Shown one piece after another: positions 21,257 to 33,747 of a stretch of 64,000 nucleotides of DNA (positions are counted from its first letter, which is position 1; every line of letters starts with the position of its first letter). Under the pieces are notes generated by a model. It was not told the DNA's origin. It searched no databases and worked only from the letters and a program-made list of their open reading frames with translations. The stretch comes from Rhodococcus sp. OK519 (GTDB taxonomy: Bacteria > Actinomycetota > Actinomycetes > Mycobacteriales > Mycobacteriaceae): assembly GCF_003051005.1 (NCBI RefSeq), contig NZ_QAOW01000004.1, positions 310,001 to 374,000 on the forward strand, given 5' to 3'. The position numbers and the translations under genes were made by a program.

Positions 21257-22314
21257 CGCCACGAGGCGCTCTCCCTTCCACCGACTGTCCGTTCGGCGGC
21301 TCGTTCGATGTCGTCGCGGCCGGTCGCCGGACCGGCCTGCCTGTGCCGCTCCGCGAGGAGCGCGAGGACATCCGCGAGCTTGGCCGCGTGATGCTTGTGG
21401 CTGCCGTCCTCCGCGACGTCCGCGTAGACGACCTCGGCGCCCAGTTGCCTCGCCGCCCGACACAGGTGGTCCCGTTCGCGACCGGCCGGCACGGACGCCG
21501 AGTCGACGACGACGTGGTCGACACGAAATCCTGGCGCGTGTTGGCACAGTACGTGCAGATGACGCTCCGCGGAGAATCCTGCGGTCTCCCCCGGCTCCGG
21601 CGCGAGGTTGAGAACCAACACCTTCCTGGCCGACGTGCGCATCAACCCGTCGAGCAGTTCGGGAATCAACACGTGCGGGATCACACTCGAGAACCACGAT
21701 CCGGGGCCGAGGATCGCGAGGTCCGCCGTCGCGAGCGCCGCGAGCGCGTCGGGGCAGGCAGGCGGATCGGCGGGTAGCAGGCGCACCCGGCGAACCTTGC
21801 CGGGGGTGGTGGCCACCGCGACCTGGCCGCGGATGCAGCGACTGACCCGAGGATCCGTCTCGAGGCCGACCACGTCGGCCTCGATCTGCAGGGCCTGCGT
21901 CGACATCGGCAGCACTCGCCCCTCGACCTGGAGTAGACGGGCGAGGGTGTCGAGTGCCGCGATCGGGTCGCCCAGCACCTCGGTGAGGCCCGCGAGGATC
22001 AGGTTCCCGACGGAGTGCCCCGCGAGCGCGCCGGACCCGCCGAAGCGGTGCTGCACGGTCTCGGTCCACGACTGGACGTCCGGGGTCTGCGCGGCCAGTG
22101 CCGCGAGTGCCATCCGGAGATCGCCTGGCGGAATCATCCCCAGTTCGTTGCGCAGTCGCCCCGAGGAACCACCGTCGTCGGCGACGGTGACGACGGCGGT
22201 CACGTCGGAACTGAGCCGACGCGCCGCGCTGAGCGTCGCGTAGAGGCCGTGGCCGCCGCCGAAGGCGACGATCCTGGGCGCACGGCCATCGGTGCGGGTC
22301 GAGACGTCCGTCAT
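21253..22314 (-). CDS. Gluconeogenesis factor YvcK/CofD-like protein
   Basis: 353 aa of the YvcK branch of the CofD family, which binds UDP-sugars and influences carbon metabolism and cell-wall synthesis; it is phosphorylated by Ser/Thr kinases in some actinobacteria. The N-terminus carries [13 protein letters not shown], followed by [13 protein letters not shown] and [12 protein letters not shown], the family signatures. The CofD deazaflavin-synthesis role is not expected for this branch. The ATG at 22314 overlaps the rapZ stop, and the stop overlaps the whiA start. Confidence 0.92.
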   Translation of the reverse strand: MTDVSTRTDGRAPRIVAFGGGHGLYATLSAARRLSSDVTAVVTVADDGGSSGRLRNELGMIPPGDLRMALAALAAQTPDVQSWTETVQHRFGGSGALAGHSVGNLILAGLTEVLGDPIAALDTLARLLQVEGRVLPMSTQALQIEADVVGLETDPRVSRCIRGQVAVATTPGKVRRVRLLPADPPACPDALAALATADLAILGPGSWFSSVIPHVLIPELLDGLMRTSARKVLVLNLAPEPGETAGFSAERHLHVLCQHAPGFRVDHVVVDSASVPAGRERDHLCRAARQLGAEVVYADVAEDGSHKHHAAKLADVLALLAERHRQAGPATGRDDIERAAERTVGGRESASWR

Positions 22315-23210
22315 TCGCGCCCCACATCGCGGTGGACGACGCGGACGGACAGACCGTCCTCGCAGCCGAGTCGCGCAGCAAGTGCCTCGGACATCGCAAC
22401 GCTCCGATGCTTGCCGCCGGTGCAACCGACCGCGATCGTCATGTAGCGCTTTCCCTCCCGGCGGTATCCCGCCGTCGTCAGTGCGAGGAGTCGCATGAAG
22501 GTGTCGAGGTACTCCTCGGCCCCGTCACGGGACAGGACGTAGTCCCGTACCGCCTCCTCCAGCCCGGTGTGCGGGCGAAGTTCCGGAATCCAATGGGGAT
22601 TCGGCAGGAATCGGACATCGCAGACCATGTCCGCGTCCATCGGCAGCCCGTGCTTGAACCCGAAGGACTGCACGGTCACCTGGATCGCGCCGGTGGCCTC
22701 ACCACCGAAGGCGGTCTCGATCTTCTCGCGCAGTTCGCGCACCGACAGCGCCGAGGTGTCGACGACGAGATCGGCGGACGCCCTGACCTGAGCCAGCTTG
22801 GCCCGTTCGGCCGCGATTCCCTCGGACAGCGTGCCTTCCTTGCTGTCGCTCTGCAACGGATGGCTGCGGCGCACGTGCTCGAAGCGCCGGACCAACACCG
22901 GATCGTTGGCCTCGAGATACAGCACCCGGATCTGCACCGGCATGGCTTCGAGGGCGGTGACGACCCGGCCGAGGTCACCCGTGAACGGTCGGCTGCGGAT
23001 GTCGATCACCACCGCGAGGCGGCTGATCGGCGGATCCGACTCCACGCCGAGTTCGACCATCCGCGTGATCAGTTCGGGCGGCAGGTTGTCGACCACGTAC
23101 CACCCGAGATCCTCGAGCAGCTTGGCCGCCGTGCTGAGCCCCGCCCCGGACAGACCTGTGACCAGCGCGACCTCCACGTCTCCCCCACCACGTACCTGCT
23201 GGTCGTTCAC
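22311..23210 (-). CDS. rapZ: RNase adapter/nucleotide-binding protein RapZ
   Basis: 299 aa with a P-loop near the N-terminus ([10 protein letters not shown]) and the C-terminal domain containing [10 protein letters not shown], typical of RapZ/YvcJ. In E. coli RapZ directs RNase E cleavage of GlmZ RNA and senses glucosamine 6-phosphate. In Gram-positives the function is less clear, although the gene stays next to yvcK and whiA. The P-loop has Leu where most relatives have Arg or Lys. The GTG start overlaps the uvrC stop (GTGA). Confidence 0.93.
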   Translation of the reverse strand: MNDQQVRGGGDVEVALVTGLSGAGLSTAAKLLEDLGWYVVDNLPPELITRMVELGVESDPPISRLAVVIDIRSRPFTGDLGRVVTALEAMPVQIRVLYLEANDPVLVRRFEHVRRSHPLQSDSKEGTLSEGIAAERAKLAQVRASADLVVDTSALSVRELREKIETAFGGEATGAIQVTVQSFGFKHGLPMDADMVCDVRFLPNPHWIPELRPHTGLEEAVRDYVLSRDGAEEYLDTFMRLLALTTAGYRREGKRYMTIAVGCTGGKHRSVAMSEALAARLGCEDGLSVRVVHRDVGRE

Positions 23211-25342
23211 TCGCGACTGTGTCCTGTTCGTTCCGATGCGCCGATGTCCGTCACATCATCCCCCACCACGACGCCTCCCGCAGCGACATCTGCGGCGGCC
23301 TCGCCGGTCGAGGGCGCTCCGCGCTGCCCGGACGTCGGTTCGGCGAGGGCCGCGAGCACGGCCTGCGCGGTGGTGACGCCGATGCCGGGCACCGCCGTGA
23401 TCTCCTCCACCGTCGCCTCGCGGAGCTTGGCCACCGAGCCGAAGTGCGTGACGAGTGCGGTACGGCGCGTCTCTCCCAGGCCGCGCACCGAATCAAGCGC
23501 CGACGCCGTCATCCGCCGCGAGCGCTTGCTGCGGTGGAACGTGATCGCGAAGCGGTGCGCCTCATCGCGGACCCGCTGCAACAGGTACAGCGACTCGCTC
23601 GTGCGCGGCAGGATCACCGGGTCCTCCTCGTTCGGCACCCACACCTCCTCGAGTCGCTTCGCCAGACCGATCACCGCGACGTCGGTGACCCCGAGTTCGT
23701 CGAGCACCTCCGCGGCCGCGTTGACCTGCGGGGATCCGCCGTCGACGACGAACAGGTTGGGCGGGTACGCGAACTTGCGAGGCCGGCCGGTCTGCGGATC
23801 GAGGGCCGCTTCGGGCGCCTGGTCGCCGCCATCAGCACCGGCGCCACCACCGGAGGCGGCGTCCCGGTTGTGTCGCAGGAACCGGCGCCGGGTGACCTCC
23901 GCGATACTCGCGACGTCGTCCGAACGCCCGTCGCCGGCGGCCTCCCTGATCGCATAGTGCCGGTAGTCGGACTTGCGCGGCAGTCCGTCCTCGAAGACCA
24001 CGAGCGACGCGACCACGTCGGTGCCCTGCACGTGACTGATGTCGACGCACTCGATCCGCAACGGGGCCGAATCGAGATCGAGTGCCTCCTGAATGCCCTG
24101 CAGCGCAGCAGATCTCGATGTGAAGTCGCCCGCACGCCGCAGTTTGTGCTGCGCCAGCGACTCCTTGGCGTTGCGTTCGACGGTCTCGGCGAGCGCCTTC
24201 TTGTCGCCGCGCTGCGGGACCCGGAGCTGAACGGCCGAACCTCGCAGCGTCGAGAGCCACTGCTGGAGACCCTCGACATCCCGCGGCAGCGCCGGTACCA
24301 GCACCTCGCGCGGAACGGCATTCGCCGGCTGGTCGGCCTGCGCGCCGCCCTCGGAGAGCGCGGCCTGCTCACCGTAGAACTGGGTGAGGAACTGCTCGAC
24401 CAGGATCGCCAGTTCGGACTCGTCGCCCGTGTCCGCCGCGACCGCGTCGCGTTCGATGGCGTCGCCGGCCTTCTCCACCACCCAGCCGCGCTGTCCGCGG
24501 ACCCGCCCACCGCGAACGTGGAAGACCTGCACCGCCACCTCGAGGTCGTCGGACGCGAATGCCACGAGGTCGGCGTCGGTGCCGTCACCGAGCACGACGG
24601 CCTGCTTCTCGAGAGCTTTCTTCAACGCGCCGACGTCGTCACGAAGCCGCGCGGCGGTCTCGAAGTCGAGGTCCTCCGCCGCGTCGTGCATGCGGGTCTC
24701 GAGCTGCCGGACCAGGCGATCGGTGCGGCCCGACAGGAAGTCGCAGAAGTCCTCCACGATCTCCCGGTGCTCGGCGGCACTGACCCGCCCCACGCACGGC
24801 GCCGAGCACTTGTCGATGTAGCCGAGCAGGCACGGCCTGCCGATCTGGTTGTGACGCTTGAACACTCCCGCCGAACACGTGCGCGCCGGGAACACCCGCA
24901 GCAGCAGGTCGAGGGTCTCGCGGATCGCCCACGCGTGCGAGTACGGACCGAAGTAGCGCACACCCTTGCGCCGCGGTCCGCGGTAGACGAACAGCCGCGG
25001 GAACTCCTCGTTCAGGGTCACCGCGAGGACCGGATACGTCTTGTCGTCCCGGTACCGGACGTTGAACCGAGGGTCGAACTCCTTGATCCAGTTGTACTCG
25101 AGCTGGAGCGCCTCGACCTCGGTACTGACGACGGTCCATTCGACGCTGCCCGCGGTGGTCACCATCTGACGGGTGCGCGGGTGCAGCGACGAGACGTCGG
25201 CGAAGTACGAGTTGAGCCGCGAACGCAGACTCTTGGCCTTGCCGACGTAGATCACGCGGCCGTGCGGGTCTCGGAACTTGTACACGCCCGGATCCGCCGG
25301 GATGGTTCCCGGCGCGGGTCGATAGGTGGAGGGATCGGGCAC
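23207..25342 (-). CDS. uvrC: UvrABC system protein C
   Basis: The dual-incision nuclease of nucleotide excision repair, 711 aa. Domains in order: GIY-YIG nuclease ([20 protein letters not shown], about residues 17-36), a Cys-containing middle region, the UVR domain that binds UvrB (about 205-240), the RNase H-like nuclease (IECVDISH and [12 protein letters not shown]), and a C-terminal helix-hairpin-helix pair ([23 protein letters not shown]). The start is the ATG at 25342, 32 bp after the PH-domain gene. Head of the uvrC-rapZ-yvcK-whiA series. Confidence 0.96.
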   Translation of the reverse strand: MPDPSTYRPAPGTIPADPGVYKFRDPHGRVIYVGKAKSLRSRLNSYFADVSSLHPRTRQMVTTAGSVEWTVVSTEVEALQLEYNWIKEFDPRFNVRYRDDKTYPVLAVTLNEEFPRLFVYRGPRRKGVRYFGPYSHAWAIRETLDLLLRVFPARTCSAGVFKRHNQIGRPCLLGYIDKCSAPCVGRVSAAEHREIVEDFCDFLSGRTDRLVRQLETRMHDAAEDLDFETAARLRDDVGALKKALEKQAVVLGDGTDADLVAFASDDLEVAVQVFHVRGGRVRGQRGWVVEKAGDAIERDAVAADTGDESELAILVEQFLTQFYGEQAALSEGGAQADQPANAVPREVLVPALPRDVEGLQQWLSTLRGSAVQLRVPQRGDKKALAETVERNAKESLAQHKLRRAGDFTSRSAALQGIQEALDLDSAPLRIECVDISHVQGTDVVASLVVFEDGLPRKSDYRHYAIREAAGDGRSDDVASIAEVTRRRFLRHNRDAASGGGAGADGGDQAPEAALDPQTGRPRKFAYPPNLFVVDGGSPQVNAAAEVLDELGVTDVAVIGLAKRLEEVWVPNEEDPVILPRTSESLYLLQRVRDEAHRFAITFHRSKRSRRMTASALDSVRGLGETRRTALVTHFGSVAKLREATVEEITAVPGIGVTTAQAVLAALAEPTSGQRGAPSTGEAAADVAAGGVVVGDDVTDIGASERTGHSRE

Positions 25343-25374
25343 GGTTCCAGGCTAGTCGGAGGTACCGACGGCAC

Positions 25375-27571
<2,197 letters not shown>

Positions 27572-27647
27572 GTGCTTGGGCTCCAAAATCTTGAACTGGT
27601 GTGCTCGAGTATGTCCCGGCGCATCGCTTCAGATGCACCTCAACAGT

Positions 27648-27670
27648 ACGACCTCGCGTGACGAGGTCGT
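27648..27670 (-). promoter_or_regulatory. Hairpin between ribE and ribBA
   Basis: A perfect 9-bp stem (ACGACCTCG / CGAGGTCGT) with a 5-base loop lies 8 bp after the ribE stop in the 107-bp gap before ribBA. No T run follows. It could be a weak terminator, a processing site or a stability element. I see no FMN riboswitch core here. Confidence 0.5.
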
Positions 27671-27678
27671 TATTCCGG

Positions 27679-28290
27679 CTACCGTCCGGCAGCCGTGTGC
27701 AGGCGCTCGACGTACTTGGCGATGACGTCGACCTCGAGGTTGACGGGCGTGCCCGGTTCCGCCGCACCGAGGGTGGTCAGCGCGAGCGTCGTCGGAATCA
27801 GCGAGATCTCGAAGTATTCGGCACCCGGTTCACCGCCGAGCGCGGACACCGTGAGGGAGACCCCGTCGACGGTGATCGAGCCCTTCTCCACGACGTAGCG
27901 CGAGATGGTCGACGGCAGCGAGATGCGCACGACGGTCCAGTTCTCGGACGGCGTCCGGCTGATGACCTCGCCGGTGCCGTCGACATGCCCTTGGACGATG
28001 TGCCCGCCGAGGCGACTGTTGATCGCGGCCGCGCGCTCGAGGTTGACGCGGCTACCGACCTGCAGTGCGCCGAGACTCGACCGCACCAGCGTCTCGCGCA
28101 TGACGTCCGCGGTGAACGCCTCGCCGCCCTGGACGTCGACCACCGTCAGACAGACGCCGTTGACGGCGATCGAGTCGCCGTGGCCGGCGTCCGAGGTGAC
28201 CAGCGGTCCCTTGACGGTGAACCGGGCCGCGTCGGCCAGATCCTCCTTGGCGACGATCTCGCCGAGTTCCTCGACGATTCCGGTGAACAT
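27679..28290 (-). CDS. ribE: Riboflavin synthase, alpha chain
   Basis: Dismutates two lumazine molecules to riboflavin. 203 aa made of two similar barrels, each with the lumazine-binding pattern (MFTGIVEELGEI and VNLERA; then GHIVQGHVDGTGEV). The N-terminal MFTGIVE, which supplies the catalytic segment, is intact. It starts 21 bp after the ribD stop and is followed by a hairpin before ribBA. Confidence 0.96.
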   Translation of the reverse strand: MFTGIVEELGEIVAKEDLADAARFTVKGPLVTSDAGHGDSIAVNGVCLTVVDVQGGEAFTADVMRETLVRSSLGALQVGSRVNLERAAAINSRLGGHIVQGHVDGTGEVISRTPSENWTVVRISLPSTISRYVVEKGSITVDGVSLTVSALGGEPGAEYFEISLIPTTLALTTLGAAEPGTPVNLEVDVIAKYVERLHTAAGR

Positions 28291-28311
28291 GTCTTCGCTC
28301 CCTTGGATCGA

Positions 28312-29325
28312 TCAGCTACTGATCACGGGGATCAGATTCAACAACAAGTCATCGCCGAGGACCTCGACGCTCTCCCGCCGAAACCGTAGCGCCTCGGCAA
28401 TCGTGGACACCCCAGCATCTTCCACTGCGTGGGACCCCGCGCCCAGCACGACGGGTGCGAGGTACGCCTGGATCCGATCGACCCGTCCGGCGGCGAGGAA
28501 GGCACCCGCCAGCCGCGGCCCACCCTCGACGAGCACGTCATCGTGATCCGTCAGAGCTGCGAGAACGTCGTCGACGTCCCGGGTGCGCACCATCAGGGTG
28601 GGCGCCGCGTCGTCCAGCACTCTCGCGGTGGCCGGGATGTCCCGCGTTCCGACCACGACCCGCAGGGGCTGGTGCGGGGCGAGGGAGCCGTCGGGCAACC
28701 GCGCGGTGAGCCACGGATCATCGGCGAGGACCGTCCCGGTGCCGACGACGATCGCGTCGAGCCGCGCCCGGTCGGCATGCACGCGGGCGCGCGCGTCGGG
28801 TCCGGTGATCCACTGGCTCGTGCCGTCGTCGGCGGCGCTGCGGCCGTCGAGTGTGGCGGCGAACTTCCACGTCACGTGCGGGCGCCCGGTCCGCTGCCGG
28901 TGCAGCCACGCACGGAGCGGACCGCGTTCGACGTCGTCGGCGAGCAGCCCGCCGACAACCTCGATCCCCGCCCCGCGCAGGGCGTCGGCGCCACCCGCGG
29001 CAGTCGGGTTGGGGTCGCCCACCGCGTAATGCACCGACTCGACGCCGGCGTCGATCAGGGCCTGGGAGCACGGGCCGGTCCGGCCCCGGTGATTGCAGGG
29101 CTCGAGCGTGACGACCGCGGTTCCGCCGCGGGCCCGCTCCCCCGACTCGGCCAACGCGACCACCTCGGCGTGCGGACCACCGGGCGGACGCGTCGCGCCC
29201 ACACCGACGACCTCACCGGACGCGTCGAGAATCACCGCGCCGACCGGAGGGTTGGGGCTGGTGCTGCCGCGCGCAGCCTGGGAGGCGTCGATCGCGAGCC
29301 GCATCGCGGCGTCGAGCGAGGTCAC
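28312..29325 (-). CDS. ribD: Riboflavin deaminase/reductase
   Basis: A bifunctional enzyme for the second and third steps of the pyrimidine branch. The N-terminal deaminase has the zinc site GGPHAEVVAL and PCNHRGRTGPC. The C-terminal reductase (from about residue 145) has the ITGPDARARVH and LVEGGPRLAGAF segments that bind NADPH and substrate. 337 aa. It lies 11 bp after rpe in the same direction. Confidence 0.95.
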   Translation of the reverse strand: MTSLDAAMRLAIDASQAARGSTSPNPPVGAVILDASGEVVGVGATRPPGGPHAEVVALAESGERARGGTAVVTLEPCNHRGRTGPCSQALIDAGVESVHYAVGDPNPTAAGGADALRGAGIEVVGGLLADDVERGPLRAWLHRQRTGRPHVTWKFAATLDGRSAADDGTSQWITGPDARARVHADRARLDAIVVGTGTVLADDPWLTARLPDGSLAPHQPLRVVVGTRDIPATARVLDDAAPTLMVRTRDVDDVLAALTDHDDVLVEGGPRLAGAFLAAGRVDRIQAYLAPVVLGAGSHAVEDAGVSTIAEALRFRRESVEVLGDDLLLNLIPVISS

Positions 29326-29336
29326 CGCGAGTCTCG

Positions 29337-30020
29337 TCAGATCGCCAGCGTCAGGTGCGGCGATGCCTTGGCCGCCTGCTCCCGCAGTCCGCGGACCGCC
29401 GCGGCGGGGTCGGCGGCACCGTAGACCGCGGATCCCGCGACGAAGCAGTCGATGCCGGCCTCGGCGGCCTGTTCGATGGTGTCGACGTTGATGCCGCCGT
29501 CGATCTCCACCAGCAGCCGCAGGTCCCCGGAGTCGACGAGCTTGCGGACGGCGCGGGCCTTGTCGAGGACCGCCGGGATGAACGACTGTCCGCCGAATCC
29601 GGGTTCGACGCTCATCACGAGCAGCGTGTCGAAGCTCTTCAGGATCTCGAGGTACGGCTCGATCGGCGTGTTCGGCTTGATGCTCAGGCCGGCCTTCGCA
29701 CCCGCGGCGCGGATGTCACGAGCGACCGCGATCGGGTCGTCCGTGGCCTCGGCGTGGAACGTGACGTTGTGCGCCCCGGCTTCCGCGTACGGCGGCGCCC
29801 AACGGCCCGGATCGTCGATCATCAGGTGGCAGTCCAACGGGATGTCGGTGGCCTGCAACAGGCTCTGCACCACCGGCAGTCCCAGCGTCAGGTTGGGCAC
29901 GAAGTGGGCGTCCATGACGTCCACGTGCAGCCAGTCGGCGCCGGCCACGGCGTCGGCCTCCTCGGCCAGGCGCGCGAAATCGGCGGAGAGGATGGACGGT
30001 GCGATCATCGGGGTTGCCAC
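29337..30020 (-). CDS. rpe: Ribulose-phosphate 3-epimerase
   Basis: Interconverts ribulose 5-phosphate and xylulose 5-phosphate in the pentose phosphate pathway; ribulose 5-phosphate is also the RibB substrate, which may explain linkage to the rib genes. 227 aa TIM barrel with [24 protein letters not shown] (metal ligands), CHLMI, and [10 protein letters not shown]. It begins only 10 bp after the GH65 stop, so upstream read-through is likely. Confidence 0.96.
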   Translation of the reverse strand: MATPMIAPSILSADFARLAEEADAVAGADWLHVDVMDAHFVPNLTLGLPVVQSLLQATDIPLDCHLMIDDPGRWAPPYAEAGAHNVTFHAEATDDPIAVARDIRAAGAKAGLSIKPNTPIEPYLEILKSFDTLLVMSVEPGFGGQSFIPAVLDKARAVRKLVDSGDLRLLVEIDGGINVDTIEQAAEAGIDCFVAGSAVYGAADPAAAVRGLREQAAKASPHLTLAI

Positions 30021-30030
30021 GACGGCGAGT

Positions 30031-32406
30031 TTAGTCGGCGGACCGCGACCGATCGCCGGTGCCGGGGTGCCGCCTGGCGGGCACCCGTCCGGCAGGCTGT
30101 GTCACCACCGGCCCCGCCGGCGGATGCACCGTCGGCATCACGCGAACCTCGTTGTGGTGCAACGTGATCGACGTACCGTCGTGCTGCAGCGTCAACTCGT
30201 CGCCCACCACGAGGTGGTACCGCGTCTCGACGTGGTCGATCTCCACGCGCAAACGACATCCCGCGGCGGCCACCCCGAACGCGAGGCGATCGATGCCCTG
30301 CGGCAGCGTCGGCCGGAACGTGATCCCGGACCGACGTCGGCGCGCGCCACCGAATCCTTGGACGAGGACGATCCAGATGCCGGCGAGCGAGGCGAGGTGC
30401 AGGCCGTCGCTGGTGTTGTGTTCCAGGTTGTGCAGGTCGATCAGCGCCGTCTCCCCGAGATAGTCGAGGGCGAGATCGACGGCGCCGACGTCGGCGGCGA
30501 CGACCGCCTGACTACACGCCGACAGCGACGAGTCCCGCACCGTGAGCCGCTCGTAGTACGCGAAGTTCCGCGCCCTCTGCTCGTCCGTGAACTCGTCGGG
30601 GACCCACTGCATCGCCAGCACGACGTCCGCCTGCTTGACCACCTGCTTGCGGTACAGGTCGAAGTACGGAAAGTGCAGCAGCAGCGGATACTGCGCAGGC
30701 GACGTCGACGCGAAGTCCCAGACCTGGCGATCGGTGAATCCGGAGGACTGCGGATGCACGCCGCGCGGCCCGTCGTACGGGACGAACATTCGCGCCGCGG
30801 CGGTGCGCCAGCCACCGAGTTCCTGGTCGGTGATCCCGAGATCGGGCATCCGCTCGCGGTGGCATTCGACCACCGCGACCGCCGATTCCAGATTCTCGCG
30901 CGCCATCAGGTTCGTGTAGAGGTTGTTGCGCACGAGCGCGCTGTACTCGTCCGGGCCGGTGACACCGTCGATGCGGAACGACCCCTCCTCGTCGAAGTAT
31001 CCGAGCGAGTGCCACAGCCGGGCCGTCTCGACCAGCAGGTCCAGGCCGACGGTCCGTTCGAATTCGCCGTTGCCGTTGGTCCGGATGTAGCCGATCGCCG
31101 CGCGCGCGATCGCCGCGTTGACATGGAAGGCGGCCGCACCCGCCGGCCAGTAGCCGCTGCACTCCTTGCCGGTGATCGTCCGCCACGGGAAGGCTGCCCC
31201 CTCGAACCCCAGTTGGCGGGCCCGGTTGCGGGCCTGATCGAGCGTCGAATGCCGCCAGCGGAGCGCGTCGGCCACGGCCCGCGGCAGGACCGACGTCAGC
31301 ACCGGCAGCACGAACATCTCGGTGTCCCAGAAGGCATGACCGTCGTATCCGCGGCCCGTCAGCCCCTTCGACGCGATCGCGGTGCCCTCGGCGCGAGCCG
31401 ACGCCTGCAGGATGTGGAACAGCGCGAAGCGCACCGCCTGTTGGATCTCGGGGTCGCCGTCGACGGTCACGTCGGCGAGCGCCCAGAACGCGTCGAGGTA
31501 CGCGCGCTGCTCGGAAACCAGCCCGTCCCAGCCACTCTCGCGGGCGAGCGTCAACTCCCCCGCCACCTGGTCCCGCATCGCCGGGGCGGTGCGGCGCGCC
31601 GACCACGCGTGCGACACATACTTGACCATCCGCACGCGTTCGCCCTGCGACAGTTCCGACGTGATCGTCACCCGGCCCTGATCGGGGTAGCTCTCGACGT
31701 CGATGTGCACGCCCGGTCCGGTCACCTCGTGGTCCATCGCAACGGCGATCCGCAACCCACTCTGGGCCGTGGTGTGAGTCAGTTGGACGAGGGCCTCGTG
31801 GTGGAAGTTCTCCTCCGCGAAGAGCGGTTCCGCCAGGACCGCGGCCGCACGCGGGTCCGCCTCCTGCTGCGGCATCGGCTCGTTCGCGACGAGTTCCGAC
31901 TGCAGGACCACGCGGGCGGGGCCGTCCAACGCCTCGACGACGTAGTCGATCGCCCCGACCGTGCGTTGCGTGAACGACACAAGTCGTGTCGTGGTGACCC
32001 GGACGGTCCGGCCCGCGGGCGAGCGCCACTCGACCTTGCGCCGCAACACTCCGGCCCGCAGGTCCAGTTCCTGTTCGTGCACCAGGATCTTGCCTCGGCG
32101 GACGTCGAACGGTTCGTCGTCGACGAGCAGGCGCACGATCTTGCCGTCGGTGACGTTGATGATGGTCTCGCCCGAATCGGGGTAGCCGTAGCCGGGCTCC
32201 GCGTACGGCATCGGCCGTACCTCGTACACACCGGCCAGGTAGCTACCGGGCAGGCCGTGCGGGTCCCCCTCGTCGAGGTTGGCCCGCCAGCCCAGATGCC
32301 CGTTCGCGAGCGCGAACAACGATTCCGTCTGTGCGAGGACGTCGAGGTCGAGGGTCGTCGCGCGGAGACTCCACGGTTCGACGGTGAAGGCGGGATGGGT
32401 GATCAT
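30031..32406 (-). CDS. GH65 family disaccharide phosphorylase
   Basis: 791 aa from the ATG at 32406 ([12 protein letters not shown]); an open extension to 32643 lacks homology. The order is the family one: N-terminal beta-sandwich, linker, (alpha/alpha)6 barrel with [15 protein letters not shown], the catalytic acid Glu in GVTGPDEYS (about residue 490), and a C-terminal beta-sheet. GH65 enzymes split alpha-glucosides such as trehalose, maltose or kojibiose with phosphate to beta-glucose 1-phosphate; the substrate cannot be fixed here. No beta-phosphoglucomutase gene is adjacent, unlike many GH65 loci. It lies between the alcohol dehydrogenase and rpe on the same strand. Confidence 0.88.
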   Translation of the reverse strand: MITHPAFTVEPWSLRATTLDLDVLAQTESLFALANGHLGWRANLDEGDPHGLPGSYLAGVYEVRPMPYAEPGYGYPDSGETIINVTDGKIVRLLVDDEPFDVRRGKILVHEQELDLRAGVLRRKVEWRSPAGRTVRVTTTRLVSFTQRTVGAIDYVVEALDGPARVVLQSELVANEPMPQQEADPRAAAVLAEPLFAEENFHHEALVQLTHTTAQSGLRIAVAMDHEVTGPGVHIDVESYPDQGRVTITSELSQGERVRMVKYVSHAWSARRTAPAMRDQVAGELTLARESGWDGLVSEQRAYLDAFWALADVTVDGDPEIQQAVRFALFHILQASARAEGTAIASKGLTGRGYDGHAFWDTEMFVLPVLTSVLPRAVADALRWRHSTLDQARNRARQLGFEGAAFPWRTITGKECSGYWPAGAAAFHVNAAIARAAIGYIRTNGNGEFERTVGLDLLVETARLWHSLGYFDEEGSFRIDGVTGPDEYSALVRNNLYTNLMARENLESAVAVVECHRERMPDLGITDQELGGWRTAAARMFVPYDGPRGVHPQSSGFTDRQVWDFASTSPAQYPLLLHFPYFDLYRKQVVKQADVVLAMQWVPDEFTDEQRARNFAYYERLTVRDSSLSACSQAVVAADVGAVDLALDYLGETALIDLHNLEHNTSDGLHLASLAGIWIVLVQGFGGARRRRSGITFRPTLPQGIDRLAFGVAAAGCRLRVEIDHVETRYHLVVGDELTLQHDGTSITLHHNEVRVMPTVHPPAGPVVTQPAGRVPARRHPGTGDRSRSAD

Positions 32407-32479
32407 GCGGCCGTCCTCCCACTCACGGGCCGGCCCACTGCGATCGGGCCGGTGAGTCCACGCTAGGACAGTGGCGCGC

Positions 32480-33496
32480 TCACGGCACGAGAACGGCGGC
32501 GCCGCCGAACACTCCACCGGCGAGGTCGGCGAGCGCCTTGTCTGCCGCATCGAGCGGATATCGATGCGCGCTGACCCGCAGGCGGTGCTGCTGCGCGAAC
32601 GCGAGGAACTCGCGCGCATCGTCCCGGGTGTTCGCGGTGACACTGCGCAGTTGGCGCTCCCGGAACAGGTGACGCTGGTAGTTCAGCGGCGGGATGTCGC
32701 TGAGATGAATGCCGGCAACCGCCAGCGTGCCGCCCGCGTCGAGCGCCTCGAGCGCCGGAAGCACCAGGTCACCGGCAGGGGCGAACAGAATCGCCGAATC
32801 CAGCGGCTCCGGGGGCGGATCGGCTGCCCCCTGAACGGATGCGGCGCCCAGGCTGAACGCAAGTTCGCGGGCCTCGGCCCCGCGAGTCATCACGTGCACC
32901 CGCGCGCCCCGGGCGAGTGCGACCTGCGCAGTCAGATGCGCGCTGCCCCCGAACCCGTAGATGCCGAGACTGCCGCCGTCAGGCAGATCGGCCCGCTGCA
33001 ATGAGCGATAGCCGATGATGCCCGCGCACAGCAGCGGAGCCAGTTCCACGACCGGGTAGCCGGTCGGCAGTTCGAGGGCGTAGTCGGCGGGCACCGTCGT
33101 GTACTCGGCGTAACCCCCGTCGGCGTCCCACCCGGTGTACGTCGAATAGGGGCACAGGTTCTCGTCGCCGCGAACGCAGTACCGGCAATGCCCGCAGGTG
33201 CCCCGCAGCCACGCGACACCGACCCGCTGCCCCACCGAGAATCGACCACCGGCCTCGTCGCCGACACCGACGACCTCCCCGATCACCTCGTGCCCGGGCA
33301 CCACGTTGAGCCGGTGCGGCCGCAGCTCGCCCTCGACGACGTGCAGATCGGTTCGGCAGACACCGCATGCCAGCACTCTGACCAGGAGTTCCTTGCTCGT
33401 CGGCCGCGGGAGCAGCTCGCGCCCCAGATGCAGCGGACGATCGGTGAGCGGGCCCGGTCTCGTGGTCCGCCAGGCGCGCATGGTGGTGGCCGGCAT
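32480..33496 (-). CDS. Zinc-dependent alcohol dehydrogenase (AdhA-like)
   Basis: A medium-chain dehydrogenase with catalytic zinc ligands in [15 protein letters not shown] and GHEVIGEV, and the structural zinc lobe [15 protein letters not shown]. The Rossmann motif is unusual ([16 protein letters not shown]), the form seen in the branch of zinc ADHs that includes mycobacterial AdhA. Three starts are possible (ATG at 33481, 33496 or 33532), none with a strong ribosome box; 33496 is a compromise. 338 aa from there. It is divergent from the phosphoketolase across 250 bp, so the two may share regulation. The true alcohol or aldehyde substrate is unknown. Confidence 0.85.
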   Translation of the reverse strand: MPATTMRAWRTTRPGPLTDRPLHLGRELLPRPTSKELLVRVLACGVCRTDLHVVEGELRPHRLNVVPGHEVIGEVVGVGDEAGGRFSVGQRVGVAWLRGTCGHCRYCVRGDENLCPYSTYTGWDADGGYAEYTTVPADYALELPTGYPVVELAPLLCAGIIGYRSLQRADLPDGGSLGIYGFGGSAHLTAQVALARGARVHVMTRGAEARELAFSLGAASVQGAADPPPEPLDSAILFAPAGDLVLPALEALDAGGTLAVAGIHLSDIPPLNYQRHLFRERQLRSVTANTRDDAREFLAFAQQHRLRVSAHRYPLDAADKALADLAGGVFGGAAVLVP

Positions 33497-33747
33497 CGTT
33501 GTACTCGAGGTGCGCGAGTTGTCAGTCCGCATACAAGATCCGTACTTCGTCGCGAAGGCGCCGGCGGGACCGGTACACGGCCTCTTCGGAGAGTGCCGCG
33601 GTCGCCACTTCCAGGATGCCTGGTTCGACGCGCCCACAACAAGGGGGAACCGGAGGAACCGGTCGGCCCGGCGGCAGATCTCATGCGCAGACGGGAACCA
33701 GCAGTCAGGATGGAGACACCTTCGCCCCCCGAACGGAGGACCGCTCG

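Noticed and set aside
27587-27678. FMN riboswitch before ribBA
   Set aside because: The gap is too short for the conserved multi-helix core and lacks its characteristic segments.
29452-32466. 1004-aa plus-strand open frame over rpe and the GH65 gene
   Set aside because: It spans two clear minus-strand genes and has no protein-family features.
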